Below are positions 1-8,154 of a stretch of 64,000 nucleotides of DNA, in pieces. Numbering within the stretch: position 1 is the first letter of the stretch; each line of letters starts with the position of its first letter. The notes beneath the pieces were generated by a model. The model saw only the letters and a list, made by a program, of their open reading frames with translations, did not search any database and had not been told where the DNA came from. Source of the DNA: Marivita sp046591575 (GTDB lineage: Bacteria > Pseudomonadota > Alphaproteobacteria > Rhodobacterales > Rhodobacteraceae). A program made the translations under genes and the position numbers. Location: positions 1 to 64,000 of the forward strand of contig NZ_JBIQWA010000003.1 in the NCBI RefSeq assembly GCF_046591575.1. Reading direction: 5' to 3'.

Positions 1-93
1 TGACCTGCAGCGTCGATCCCGACCGTCAAACGCCACCGCGCCAATGGCACGGACGTCTCAAGACCTGGGAAAGTAGATCACCGCCAAACCTAC
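1..93 (+). rRNA. 5S rRNA-like sequence, 3' part, degenerate
   Basis: The stretch follows the 3' two-thirds of alphaproteobacterial 5S rRNA: GCGCCAATGG, then GTCTCAAGAC, then GGGA-AGTAG-TCACCGCC and CCTACT. It differs from the usual form in several places. The conserved CCGAACTCGG loop-C block seems shortened to CCCGACC, GGGAGAGTAGG reads GGGAAAGTAGA, and AGACGTGGG reads AGACCTGGG. The 5' end lies outside the window. It could be a divergent functional copy, but the loss in loop C argues for a decayed copy at the end of an rRNA operon. A terminator follows at 152-176. Confidence 0.5.
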
Positions 94-151
94 TAAAACG
101 TGAAACCAAAATACACATATCTCTCAATACGATGAAAAAAATTCAATCAGG

Positions 152-176
152 CCGGTGCGCAAGCGCCGGTTTTTTT
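152..176 (+). terminator. Intrinsic terminator after the 5S-like sequence
   Basis: A 7-bp stem (CCGGTGC / GCGCCGG, one G-T pair) closes a GCAA tetraloop and is followed at once by seven T residues. This is a textbook rho-independent terminator for transcription arriving from the rRNA side, about 60 bp beyond the 5S-like sequence. Confidence 0.85.
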
Positions 177-314
177 GTATTTTGACTTACGCATATTGCA
201 GCCTGGCTTCTTATCGCTTTCACCCTCACTCACACCGAAAACGCATCGGTCGCCAATTGCGCATTCAGGTGCGGTTTGGCATGGTGCCGGCGGGTATGAC
301 ACAAAGGCAGGCAC

Positions 315-836
315 ATGGCAGACGGAACTTTTGCGGCACTTCTGTTTATTATCGGACTGACCGATATGGGCATGAACCACTGCGGTACAGATGCCGGATG
401 TCTTGGTAAGTCCGAGACACCGCCGCGCCTGTCGCTATCGGGTGGAGAGGTTCTGGAACGGCGAGCTGATCCGGCGGCAGAGGTGTATATACGCTATGAT
501 CTGGGCCACATGCGCGGCCCATTCGGCAGCGCGGCCGGTCTTTCGATTGGCGAAGACGGGGAAACCTGGGTTGGTTTTGGCGCGACCTATACGCACAATT
601 TTGGCCGCAGCGGAGTCTATGCCGAATTGCATGCCATGCCGGGGCTGTATTTTGACAATGGGGGATTCGACCTTGGTGGGCCAATCGCCTTTCGGTCCGG
701 ACTTGAATTGGGTTACGAGACGCGACAGGGGTGGCGGATGGCGCTAAGCTATGACCATCGCTCCAATGCCGGGATCTATGAAGACAACCCGGGTGTGGAA
801 ACGGTGCAGTTCAAAGTGTCTGTTCCGCTGAACTAG
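315..836 (+). CDS. PagL-like acyloxyacyl hydrolase (lipid A 3-O-deacylase family)
   Basis: 173 residues. The C-terminal motif (S)YDHRSNAG followed by NPG matches the PagL/acyloxyacyl hydrolase family, in which His and Ser of the H-x-S motif are catalytic in an outer-membrane beta barrel. Alternating hydrophobic strands (for example TWVGFGATYTHNF and VQFKVSVPLN at the C-terminus) fit such a barrel. The first ~20 residues are hydrophobic and may serve as a signal or anchor, though not a classical cleaved one. The start at 315 has an AAGG about 9 bases upstream. The expected role is removal of an acyl chain from lipid A in the outer membrane. It stands alone, ending a few bases before the convergent ABC ATPase gene. 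Confidence 0.75.
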   Translation: MADGTFAALLFIIGLTDMGMNHCGTDAGCLGKSETPPRLSLSGGEVLERRADPAAEVYIRYDLGHMRGPFGSAAGLSIGEDGETWVGFGATYTHNFGRSGVYAELHAMPGLYFDNGGFDLGGPIAFRSGLELGYETRQGWRMALSYDHRSNAGIYEDNPGVETVQFKVSVPLN

Positions 837-844
837 GCCAAAGC

Positions 845-1897
845 TTATCGCAGGCGCTGTTCGGTTTGCGCGTCAAAAAGAAAAAGATGGTCCGGATCAA
901 TCTGCAAATTGACCATGTCACCCTCGGATGACCTGTGATCTCCGCGTTCTTCGACAACGATTTTTTCACCGCTGGGGCAGGTGATATAGGCATATGACAC
1001 CCCGCCCAGACTTTCGGTGAGGTCAACACGATGCGCGCCGCCTGCGGTGATGGCAAGATGTTCGGGCCGCAGGCCGATCAGCACGTTCTGGCCGTCTTGG
1101 GCCGCGATGGTTTTGGCCACCGGCGCGCCCAGCCCGGCGGACGAGATCGTGTCGCCTTGCACCGTACCGGACACAAAATTCATCGCCGGAGAGCCGATAA
1201 ACCCCGCAACAAACCGGTTGTCCGGGTCACGATACAGATCCATCGGGGCACCGACCTGTTCGATCCGGCCTGCCCGAAGCACCACAATCTTGTCGGCCAG
1301 GGTCATTGCTTCGACCTGATCATGGGTCACATAGATCATTGTGGCCCCGATTTCCTTGTGCAAACGGGCGATTTCAACACGCATTTCAACGCGCAATTCG
1401 GCATCCAGGTTGGACAGGGGTTCATCGAACAGAAACACCTCTGGTCCGCGCACGATGGCGCGGCCAATTGCGACGCGCTGACGTTGGCCGCCAGACAAGG
1501 CCGCCGGTTTCCGCGTGAGATAGTCATCAAGTTTCAGAATGCGGCTGGCCTCGGCGACTTTGCGGGTGATTTCAGATTTGGGATGGCCGGTCATCTTGAG
1601 CCCAAACCCCATATTTTCCTGAACGGTCATATGCGGATAGAGGGCGTAGGTTTGAAACACCATCGCGACGCCGCGATCTGAGGGATCAAGCCGGGTGACA
1701 TCCCGTGTGCCAATGGTGATCCGGCCTTCCGTCGTTTCCTCCAAACCGGCCACCATGCGCAGTAATGTGGATTTGCCACAGCCAGAGGGGCCGACAAAGA
1801 CGCAGAATTCGCCGTCTTGAATATCAAGATCGACCCCATGGATCACCTGTGTGGCTCCATAGCGTTTGATCACATGGTCAAGCGTCACTCCGGACAT
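845..1897 (-). CDS. ABC transporter ATP-binding protein (MalK/UgpC type), galactoside uptake
   Basis: 350 residues. Walker A GPSGCGKST lies at residues 36-44, followed by the Q loop (VFQTYALYPHM), signature LSGGQRQR, Walker B VFLFDEPLS, D loop SNLDAE and H loop THDQVEAMT. A C-terminal TOBE-like regulatory region of ~120 residues is typical of carbohydrate importers. An ATG 25 codons into the open frame is chosen because it has GGAG upstream and begins directly with the domain. It overlaps the end of the upstream IclR gene by 20 bp, so the two are co-transcribed. The binding protein and permeases encoded divergently lack an ATPase of their own, so this protein most likely energises them from the cytoplasmic face. 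Confidence 0.9.
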   Translation of the reverse strand: MSGVTLDHVIKRYGATQVIHGVDLDIQDGEFCVFVGPSGCGKSTLLRMVAGLEETTEGRITIGTRDVTRLDPSDRGVAMVFQTYALYPHMTVQENMGFGLKMTGHPKSEITRKVAEASRILKLDDYLTRKPAALSGGQRQRVAIGRAIVRGPEVFLFDEPLSNLDAELRVEMRVEIARLHKEIGATMIYVTHDQVEAMTLADKIVVLRAGRIEQVGAPMDLYRDPDNRFVAGFIGSPAMNFVSGTVQGDTISSAGLGAPVAKTIAAQDGQNVLIGLRPEHLAITAGGAHRVDLTESLGGVSYAYITCPSGEKIVVEERGDHRSSEGDMVNLQIDPDHLFLFDAQTEQRLR

Positions 1898-2714
1898 AGG
1901 TTTGTTCTCCCTGTGACATGATCTGCGGTGTTTGTGGCTGGGGAAAGATCCAGTTTTCCGCGTCTTGCGCAATAGATTGCGCGGCCTGTTTCAGACGCGG
2001 CCCAAGCTGGCGCAATGTGTCCAGATCGGTGCGCCGGGTGCTGTCGGTGATCGACAGGGCACCAAGAGGGCGCATCTGCCGGTTGAGGATTGGCACCGCC
2101 ACACAGATGATTCCGACCTCGTGTTCTTCGCGGTCAAAACTAAGCCCCGTGGCGCGGATATCGGCCAGATCGACGCGCAATTCCTCGGGCGAGCCGTGGG
2201 TTGCATGGGTGAAGCGGTGCCAGCTTTGCTGCGCCAGAGCATGGCTCAAGTCCGGCTCCGGCAGAAACGCCAGCATCGCCTTGCCGACCCCGGTACAATA
2301 AGCCGGGCCGACTTTGCCGGCTTGACTGAACATTTCGATCGGATCGTGCGCGTTGCGTTTGTCAACATACAGCACTTGCGCGTGGTCCAGCTGGGCCAGA
2401 TGAACGGTTTCGCCTGTTTCGGCGCTTAGCGCATCCACATGGGGGCGGGCAACCGGGGCCAATGACGATTGCGCCCAGGCCGCATGTGCCAGTCGGACAA
2501 GCCGCAAACCGGGGGCGTAGGTCTGTCGTTCCGGATCATATTGCAACATTGCCTGATTGGTCAGCGTTTGCACAAAGCGGTACAGCGTTGCTTTGGGCAA
2601 CGAAGATGCCGCCAGCACTTCGCCAAATCGGACAGGCCGCCCGTAAGATGCGATCTGGTCTAGCACAGCCAGCGCTTTGCCCACGGTTCCGTCGTTTTTA
2701 TCGACTGCCGACAT
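1878..2714 (-). CDS. IclR-family transcriptional regulator
   Basis: 278 residues. An N-terminal winged helix (about residues 8-70, with GKALAVLDQIASYG and LPKATLYRFVQTL as the recognition region) is followed by the IclR effector domain (about 80-255, with GETVHLAQLD, GVGKAMLAFLP and VAVPILNR). Such proteins bind palindromic operators as dimers or tetramers and respond to small metabolites. It is transcribed away from the galactoside operon and shares the 150-bp intergenic region that holds a perfect 7-bp inverted repeat at 2809-2827. It is the obvious candidate regulator of that operon; the inducer is unknown. Confidence 0.9.
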   Translation of the reverse strand: MSAVDKNDGTVGKALAVLDQIASYGRPVRFGEVLAASSLPKATLYRFVQTLTNQAMLQYDPERQTYAPGLRLVRLAHAAWAQSSLAPVARPHVDALSAETGETVHLAQLDHAQVLYVDKRNAHDPIEMFSQAGKVGPAYCTGVGKAMLAFLPEPDLSHALAQQSWHRFTHATHGSPEELRVDLADIRATGLSFDREEHEVGIICVAVPILNRQMRPLGALSITDSTRRTDLDTLRQLGPRLKQAAQSIAQDAENWIFPQPQTPQIMSQGEQTYVRSDA

Positions 2715-2760
2715 ATTCGCGAAAATCCTCCCTAAGCCGCCCGTCGCGTCGCTGCGGCTG

Positions 2761-2791
2761 TTGACAATGATAGGCGATGTGCTGTTATGAT
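2761..2791 (+). promoter_or_regulatory. Candidate sigma-70 promoter of the galactoside operon
   Basis: A perfect TTGACA (2761-2766) is followed 19 bp later by TATGAT (2786-2791). The spacing is slightly long. The inverted repeat at 2809-2827 would lie just past the start point, as expected for a repressor site. It is predicted by eye only. Confidence 0.45.
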
Positions 2792-2808
2792 TTCAATATG
2801 CAAAACAA

Positions 2809-2827
2809 GGTTTCAAATAATGAAACC
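2809..2827. promoter_or_regulatory. Inverted-repeat operator, probably for the IclR regulator
   Basis: GGTTTCA-AATAA-TGAAACC is a perfect 7-bp inverted repeat with a 5-bp spacer. The GTTTC/GAAAC half-sites resemble known operators of IclR-family proteins such as KdgR. It lies between the IclR gene and the solute-binding protein gene, about 37 bp before the latter's start. Confidence 0.6.
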
Positions 2828-2863
2828 ATTTGTACCAGATTTGGATGCATTAGGGAGGATACC

Positions 2864-4117
2864 ATGCGTTCCACATTGAAAGCGTCAGCGTTGGCGCTTG
2901 CGGCGGCGTTTGCCGCTCCGGCTGCATTTGCAGAGACACTTAGCGGCGACCTGAAGATTTTCCTTGATACATCGAACCCGGCACCGCGCGCGACGATGGA
3001 GGCGATGATCGAGCGGTTTGGCGAAAAACACCCGGACTTGAACATCGAAACAACGGTGATCGACCGCGAAGCCTACAAGACGCAGATCCGCAACTTTCTG
3101 ACCGCAGACGCACCGGACGTGGCCACGTGGTACGCCGCCAACCGAATGCGCCCCTATGTAGAGGCGGGGCTGTTCGAGGATGTGTCCGATCTTTGGGCAG
3201 AGCCTGCGATTGCCGAAAACCTTGCCTCGACAAAGGGCGCGATGACCATCGACGGCAAGCAATGGGGCGTGCCCTATACGTATTACCAATGGGGCATTTA
3301 CTACCGCAAAGACATTTATGACGAATTGGGCCTGTCAGAGCCGTCCAACTGGGACGAGATGAAGTCCAACTGCCAGGCCATCGTCGAGTCAGGCCGCGCA
3401 TGCTATACAATCGGGTCGAAATTCCTGTGGACCGCGGGTGGTTGGTTTGACTACCTGAACCTGCGCACCAATGGGTTTGATTTTCACATGCAACTGGCGG
3501 CAGGTGAAATCCCATGGACCGATGACCGCGTGCGTCAGACCTTTGCCAATTGGCGCGAACTGATCGACATGGGGGCCTATGTCGACAATCACCAGAACTA
3601 CAGCTGGCAGGAAGCGTTGCCCTTTATGGTGAACGGCGAAGCGGCGGCGTACCTGATGGGCAATTTTGCCGTCGCCCCGTTGCGTGAAGCGGGACTGACG
3701 GATGATCAGCTTGATTTCTACCAATTCCCCCCAATCAACCCCGATGTCGAGCTGGCCGAGGACGCCCCGACCGACACGTTCCACATCCCGGCCAATGCCG
3801 AAAACAAAGACGCGGCGCGTGAATTCCTTCGCTTTGTGGTGTCGGCCGAGGAACAGACGATCATCAACAATGGCGAAAACCTGGGTCAGCTTCCGGTCAA
3901 CGCATCGGCCTCCATTGACGATGACAAATTCCTGAACGAGGGCTTTGCCATGCTGTCGTCCAACAGCCCTGGTGGTGTGGCGCAGTTCTTTGACCGGGAT
4001 TTTCCGGCCGAAATGGCCGCCGAAGCGATGCAGGGTTTGCAGGAATTCATGGTGATCCCCGACAATCTGGATGACATTCTGAACCGGTTGGAACAGGTGC
4101 GCCAGCGCGTTTACTAA
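2864..4117 (+). CDS. Sugar ABC transporter, extracellular solute-binding protein (family 1)
   Basis: 417 residues. It has a clear Sec signal peptide (MRSTLKAS then an Ala-rich core, cleavage near AFAE, residue ~23). The mature part has the family 1 fold: LKIFLDTSNPAPRATMEAMIERF near the start, the ALPFMVNGEAAAYLMGNF region, and the late NNGENLGQLPVN. The ATG at 2864 is preceded by GGGAGG; the frame is open further upstream, but that part lacks a ribosome site. It is the first gene of the galactoside operon and would capture a galactoside in the periplasm. A REP-like hairpin element follows before the permease genes and may favour a higher level of this protein. Confidence 0.9.
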   Translation: MRSTLKASALALAAAFAAPAAFAETLSGDLKIFLDTSNPAPRATMEAMIERFGEKHPDLNIETTVIDREAYKTQIRNFLTADAPDVATWYAANRMRPYVEAGLFEDVSDLWAEPAIAENLASTKGAMTIDGKQWGVPYTYYQWGIYYRKDIYDELGLSEPSNWDEMKSNCQAIVESGRACYTIGSKFLWTAGGWFDYLNLRTNGFDFHMQLAAGEIPWTDDRVRQTFANWRELIDMGAYVDNHQNYSWQEALPFMVNGEAAAYLMGNFAVAPLREAGLTDDQLDFYQFPPINPDVELAEDAPTDTFHIPANAENKDAAREFLRFVVSAEEQTIINNGENLGQLPVNASASIDDDKFLNEGFAMLSSNSPGGVAQFFDRDFPAEMAAEAMQGLQEFMVIPDNLDDILNRLEQVRQRVY

Positions 4118-4125
4118 AAATAATG

Positions 4126-4185
4126 GGGTGCGTGAAATCACGCACCCTACGCCAACCATCGTAGGGTGCGTGCTCTGCTTGCACC
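4126..4185. repeat. REP-like double hairpin with repeated GGGTGCGTG
   Basis: GGGTGCGTG (4126-4134) and CACGCACCC (4139-4147) form a perfect 9-bp stem with a 4-base loop. The same GGGTGCGTG recurs at 4164-4172 and can pair partly with GCACC at 4181-4185; TACG and CGTA sit between the two units. There is no T-run, so it looks like an extragenic palindrome or mRNA-stabilising stem rather than a terminator. Confidence 0.65.
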
Positions 4186-4252
4186 ATGCTGCGCGACATA
4201 TCCGCAAGCCGCCCAAAGGTTTTCGCATGTGCCGTGCGCAGGAGACCCGACC

Positions 4253-5179
4253 ATGACCGTCACAGCTTTGCCAGACACCAAAGCCCCCAAACGCGGGTGG
4301 TACAAGCGCAACGAGATTGCGATCACGCCATGGCTGTTCCTCGCGCCGGCGCTGCTGTTTTTCGCGGTTTATGTGATCATCCCGATCTTTCAGAGCTTTT
4401 CGATCTCGCTTTACGATTGGGACGGGCTGGGAGAGGCCGAATATGTCGGTCTGCGCAATTATTCCGAATTGATGACCGACCGCGCGTTCGAAGTGTCACT
4501 GTGGAACAACCTCAAATGGCTGTTGTTCTATCTTCTGGCCATTCCGGCGGGATTGTTCATTGCGCTGTTTCTGAACCAGACGGTGGCGGGGATACGGATT
4601 TACAAGTCGCTGTTTTTCTTTCCCTTTGTGCTGTCTCAGGTTGTGGTTGGGCTTGTGTTTGCGTGGTTTTATCTGCCGAATGAAGGGCTATTGTCCAACA
4701 TGCTGGGTTGGTTCGGGTTTGATCCGATCAACGTGTTGGGTGATCCGACGCTGGCAACCTATGGGATTATAGCCGCAGGGCTGTGGCCGCAGACCGCCTA
4801 TTGCATGATCCTTTACCTGACCGGCCTGAACGCTGTTGATCCCGAACAAGTCGAGGCCGCGCGGCTGGACGGGGCCAAGGGGTGGAAAATGCTGTGGTAC
4901 GTGATTGTGCCCCAGCTCAAGCCCGCGACGTTTATCGCGTTTGTCGTCACCATCATCGGCGCGCTTCGGTCGTTTGACCTGATCTCGATCATGACCAATG
5001 GCGGACCGTTTGGGCAAACCCGTGTGCTGTCGTTCTATATGTTTGAAAAGGCGCTATCGGAATACGGGTTCCGCATGGGCTATGGCGCGGCCATTGCGGT
5101 GGTGCTGTTTCTGATCATGCTGCTATTCATCGCCTATTTCCTGTGGTCGATGTACCAAGACGACAAGGGGGCGCGCTGA
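4253..5179 (+). CDS. Sugar ABC transporter permease (MalF/UgpA type)
   Basis: 308 residues with about six membrane spans, starting with WLFLAPALLFFAVYVIIPIF. The cytoplasmic EAA loop, which docks on the ATPase, is seen at EAARLDGAKGWK about 100 residues before the C-terminus. The ATG at 4253 has GGAG eight bases upstream and gives the usual short N-terminal tail; longer readings begin inside the repeat element. Its stop overlaps the start of the second permease by one base (TGATG), so the two are translationally coupled. It forms half of the membrane channel of the galactoside importer. Confidence 0.9.
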   Translation: MTVTALPDTKAPKRGWYKRNEIAITPWLFLAPALLFFAVYVIIPIFQSFSISLYDWDGLGEAEYVGLRNYSELMTDRAFEVSLWNNLKWLLFYLLAIPAGLFIALFLNQTVAGIRIYKSLFFFPFVLSQVVVGLVFAWFYLPNEGLLSNMLGWFGFDPINVLGDPTLATYGIIAAGLWPQTAYCMILYLTGLNAVDPEQVEAARLDGAKGWKMLWYVIVPQLKPATFIAFVVTIIGALRSFDLISIMTNGGPFGQTRVLSFYMFEKALSEYGFRMGYGAAIAVVLFLIMLLFIAYFLWSMYQDDKGAR

Positions 5180-6027
5180 TGTTTCCCCGTCCGATCCAAC
5201 ACTCTAGTCCGGTCGCGCAAACGGCGTATAAAACGATGCTGCCCATTGCGCTGATCATGTGGTTGCTGCCGCTGATCGCGGTGGCGATGTTTTCGATCAA
5301 GCCTGCATCTGACTTTACCCAAGGCAATTATTGGGGCGTGCCGGGATCGTTTAACCTGGTGGAAAACTACGGTCAGGTGTTCTTCAATTCGGACATGCCG
5401 CGCTACATGCTGAATTCGGTGCTGATCACTGTGCCGACCGTGATCGGGGCCGTGACGCTTTCGGCGATGGCCGGGTTTGCGTTGGGGATTTACAAGTTCA
5501 GATCGAACCTCTGGGTGTTTTTCATGTTTGTGGCCGGCAATTTTGTGCCGTTTCAAATCCTGATGATCCCGGTCCGCGATCTGACGCTGGATTTGGGGTT
5601 GTATAATACAAAAACCGGTCTGGTGCTGTTTCACATTGCGTTTCAGACGGGGTTTTGCACGCTGTTCATGCGCAATTTTATCCGGCAATTGCCGTTCCCG
5701 CTGATCGAAGCGGCCCGCGTTGAAGGCGTCGCCGAATGGCGCATCTTCTGGTTTGTGGTGTTGCCCTTGATGAAGCCTGCATTGGCTGCTTTGGCCGTAT
5801 TGATCTTCACCTTCATCTGGAATGATTATTTCTGGGCCATCGTGCTCACCCAAGGCCCGGACGCACAGCCCGTCACCGCTGGCATCACCAGCTTTAACGC
5901 ACAATTCCGCGCCGCCTATCACCTGATGAGCGCGGGCAGCATCGTTGCCGCCTTGCCGCCGGTGCTGATGTTCTTCCTCATGCAGAAACACTTTATCGCG
6001 GGTCTGACCTTGGGCGCGGTGAAATAA
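5179..6027 (+). CDS. Sugar ABC transporter permease (MalG/UgpE type)
   Basis: 282 residues and about six membrane spans. The first (MLPIALIMWLLPLIAVAMFSI) lies at residues ~20-40, and the EAA loop (EAARVEGVAEWRIF) is near residue 180. It begins on the ATG overlapping the previous stop codon. With the preceding protein it makes the heterodimeric channel of the galactoside importer. The C-terminus (FIAGLTLGAVK) is typical of this family. Only 13 bases separate it from the alpha-galactosidase gene. Confidence 0.9.
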   Translation: MFPRPIQHSSPVAQTAYKTMLPIALIMWLLPLIAVAMFSIKPASDFTQGNYWGVPGSFNLVENYGQVFFNSDMPRYMLNSVLITVPTVIGAVTLSAMAGFALGIYKFRSNLWVFFMFVAGNFVPFQILMIPVRDLTLDLGLYNTKTGLVLFHIAFQTGFCTLFMRNFIRQLPFPLIEAARVEGVAEWRIFWFVVLPLMKPALAALAVLIFTFIWNDYFWAIVLTQGPDAQPVTAGITSFNAQFRAAYHLMSAGSIVAALPPVLMFFLMQKHFIAGLTLGAVK

Positions 6028-6040
6028 GGACATACGACAG

Positions 6041-7381
6041 ATGACACGGATCGCCTTTATCGGGGCAGGCTCGACCATATTCATGAAAAACATCGTGGGG
6101 GATGTGCTGCACTTTCCGGCATTGGACGATGCAACTTTTGCGTTGATGGATATTGACGCGGCCCGGCTAGAGGAGTCGGCGCTGGTTGCGCGCAAACTGA
6201 TTGCGGCGTCGGGGCAGTCGGCCACGGTGGAGACGACGACAGACCAGCGCCGGGCGTTGGCGGGCGCGGATTTCGTTGTGACCGCGTTCCAGATCGGCGG
6301 GTACGAGCCGTCGACCGTCATCGACTTTGACATCCCCAGGCAATATGGCCTGCGTCAGACCATCGGCGACACGCTGGGGGTTGGGGGCATCATGCGCGGC
6401 TTGCGCACAGTGCCGCATCTCTGGCGCGTCGCCGCTGACATGGCCGAGCTGTGCCCGGACGCGACGCTGTTGCAATACGTCAACCCGATGGCGATCAACA
6501 CTTGGGCGCTCGCCGAGCGGTTTCCTCAGGTCAAGCAGGTCGGGCTGTGCCATTCGGTGCAGAACACGGTGGAAGAACTGGCGCATGACCTTGATCTGCC
6601 CAAAGACGAGATCCGCTACCGTGTGGCGGGCGTCAACCATGTCGCGTTCTTTTTGGACCTGACGCACAAGGGCCAGTCGCTCTATCCGGCCTTGCGCGAT
6701 GGCTACCGCAATGGACGGCTGCCAAAGCCGCCGCTTCTGATGCCGCGTTGTGCCAATAAAGTCCGCTACGAGGTGATGGCGCATCTTGGGTATTTCTGCA
6801 CCGAAAGCTCGGAACATCTGGCCGAATACGTGCCGTGGTTCATCAAGGACGGGCGCGATGATCTGATCGAAGCGTTTAGCGTGCCTCTGGATGAATACCC
6901 GCAACGCTGTGTGGAGCAGCTGGCGGATTGGTCGAAACAGGCCCAAGCCTATCGCACGGGCGAGGCAATCACCCTTGCCAAAAGCCACGAATTCGCCGCC
7001 GAGATCATGAACGCGATGGTCACGAACCAGCCCTACACGATCTATGGCAACCTGCCGAACCGCGGACAGGCACCGCAACTGCCCACAGGGGCGGCGGTCG
7101 AGGTGCCGTGCCTGGTGGATCACACCGGTGTGCAGCCTTCGGTGGTCGATGACATCCCGCCGCAACTGGTGGCGCTGATGCGGACGCAGATCAATGTTCA
7201 GGAACTGGTGGTGCGTGCCTTGGTTGATGAAGACGTGGAACACGTCTACCACGCCGCCATGATGGACCCGCACACCGCAGCCGAGCTGGACCTGCGCCAG
7301 ATCCGCAGCCTCGTGACCGATCTGCTGGTGGCGCATGGGGAGATGCTGCCCGACTTTGCCCGACTGAAAAAGGCTGCTTAA
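6041..7381 (+). CDS. melA: GH4 alpha-galactosidase (MelA family)
   Basis: 446 residues. The NAD-binding GAGS motif is at residues 8-11. NPM at 148-150, Cys170 in GLCHSVQ and Asn199-His200 in AGVNH are the metal and substrate motifs of GH4 enzymes, which use NAD+ and Mn2+ and hydrolyse by an oxidation/elimination mechanism. CHSVQ points to the alpha-galactosidase branch rather than the 6-phospho-glucosidase branch. There is no signal peptide, so it acts in the cytoplasm on the imported sugar. Its stop (TAA) shares a base with the next ATG. Confidence 0.88.
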   Translation: MTRIAFIGAGSTIFMKNIVGDVLHFPALDDATFALMDIDAARLEESALVARKLIAASGQSATVETTTDQRRALAGADFVVTAFQIGGYEPSTVIDFDIPRQYGLRQTIGDTLGVGGIMRGLRTVPHLWRVAADMAELCPDATLLQYVNPMAINTWALAERFPQVKQVGLCHSVQNTVEELAHDLDLPKDEIRYRVAGVNHVAFFLDLTHKGQSLYPALRDGYRNGRLPKPPLLMPRCANKVRYEVMAHLGYFCTESSEHLAEYVPWFIKDGRDDLIEAFSVPLDEYPQRCVEQLADWSKQAQAYRTGEAITLAKSHEFAAEIMNAMVTNQPYTIYGNLPNRGQAPQLPTGAAVEVPCLVDHTGVQPSVVDDIPPQLVALMRTQINVQELVVRALVDEDVEHVYHAAMMDPHTAAELDLRQIRSLVTDLLVAHGEMLPDFARLKKAA

Positions 7382-8154
7382 TGACATCTTACGCGACATT
7401 CCACGATCTCAAGGATGCCTCGGTCTTCATCACCGGCGGCGGGTCCGGCATTGGTGCGGCATTGACAGACGGCTTTCTGGAGCAGGGGGCGCAGGTGGCC
7501 TTTGTCGGCCGCTCTGACGCCTCCGCTTTCGCCGCCGAGATGGGCGAAAAGCACGGGCGCGCGCCGCTTTTCATCCCGTGTGACATCACCGATACCGATG
7601 CATTGCGCGCCGCAATTGCGCAGGCCTCTGATGCGCATGGCCCGGTGCAGGTTCTGATCAACAACGCGGCCAATGACAAACGCCACAGCGCTCTTGAGAT
7701 CGACCCCGCGTTTTGGGATTGGTCTCTGTCGATCAATCTGGATGCCTACTTCTTCGCCTGTCAGGCGGTGATCCCCGGCATGCAGGCGGCGGGCGGGGGA
7801 GCCATCGTGAATTTCAGCTCGATCAGCTACATGATGGGCAATGCAGGCTATGTCGCCTATACCACGTCAAACGCAGGGATCACCGGCATGACCCGATGCC
7901 TCGCGCGGGAGGTCGGCGCGGACAACATCCGCGTCAATGCGCTTGCCCCCGGCTGGGTGTTGACCCCAAAACAAAAAGAGCTGTGGGCAGACCCCGCATC
8001 GCTGGCCGCGCATCTGGAAAAGCAATGCCTGAAAGAGCATCTGGTCGAACAGGACATCGTCGATGCGGTGCTGTTTCTGGCCTCAAAAACCAGCCGAATG
8101 ATGACCGGTCAGACAATTGCGGTGGATGGCGGCGTTGTCACGGTGAGCGCGTGA
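7381..8154 (+). CDS. SDR-family oxidoreductase, probable galactose dehydrogenase, with altered active-site Lys
   Basis: 257 residues, classical short-chain dehydrogenase. The cofactor motif is TGGGSGIG (about residues 19-26); NNAA is near residue 95, Ser147 and Tyr160 are in the right spacing. The fourth residue after Tyr160 is Asn164 (codon AAC) where the family almost always has Lys (YxxxK), which is unusual. The position, between alpha-galactosidase and the KDGal kinase/aldolase genes, suggests oxidation of galactose to galactonolactone as the first De Ley-Doudoroff step. The exact substrate is inferred from context only. Both ends overlap neighbouring genes by one base. Confidence 0.85.
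   Translation: MTSYATFHDLKDASVFITGGGSGIGAALTDGFLEQGAQVAFVGRSDASAFAAEMGEKHGRAPLFIPCDITDTDALRAAIAQASDAHGPVQVLINNAANDKRHSALEIDPAFWDWSLSINLDAYFFACQAVIPGMQAAGGGAIVNFSSISYMMGNAGYVAYTTSNAGITGMTRCLAREVGADNIRVNALAPGWVLTPKQKELWADPASLAAHLEKQCLKEHLVEQDIVDAVLFLASKTSRMMTGQTIAVDGGVVTVSA

Noticed and set aside
5134..6333. A 399-codon minus-strand frame
   Set aside because: It is antisense to the second permease and melA; its residues are Arg/His/Gln-rich without family motifs, and the plus-strand genes are clearly coding.
6167..7399. A 410-codon minus-strand frame
   Set aside because: It is the shadow of melA on the opposite strand, in high-GC sequence; no ribosome site or recognisable domain.
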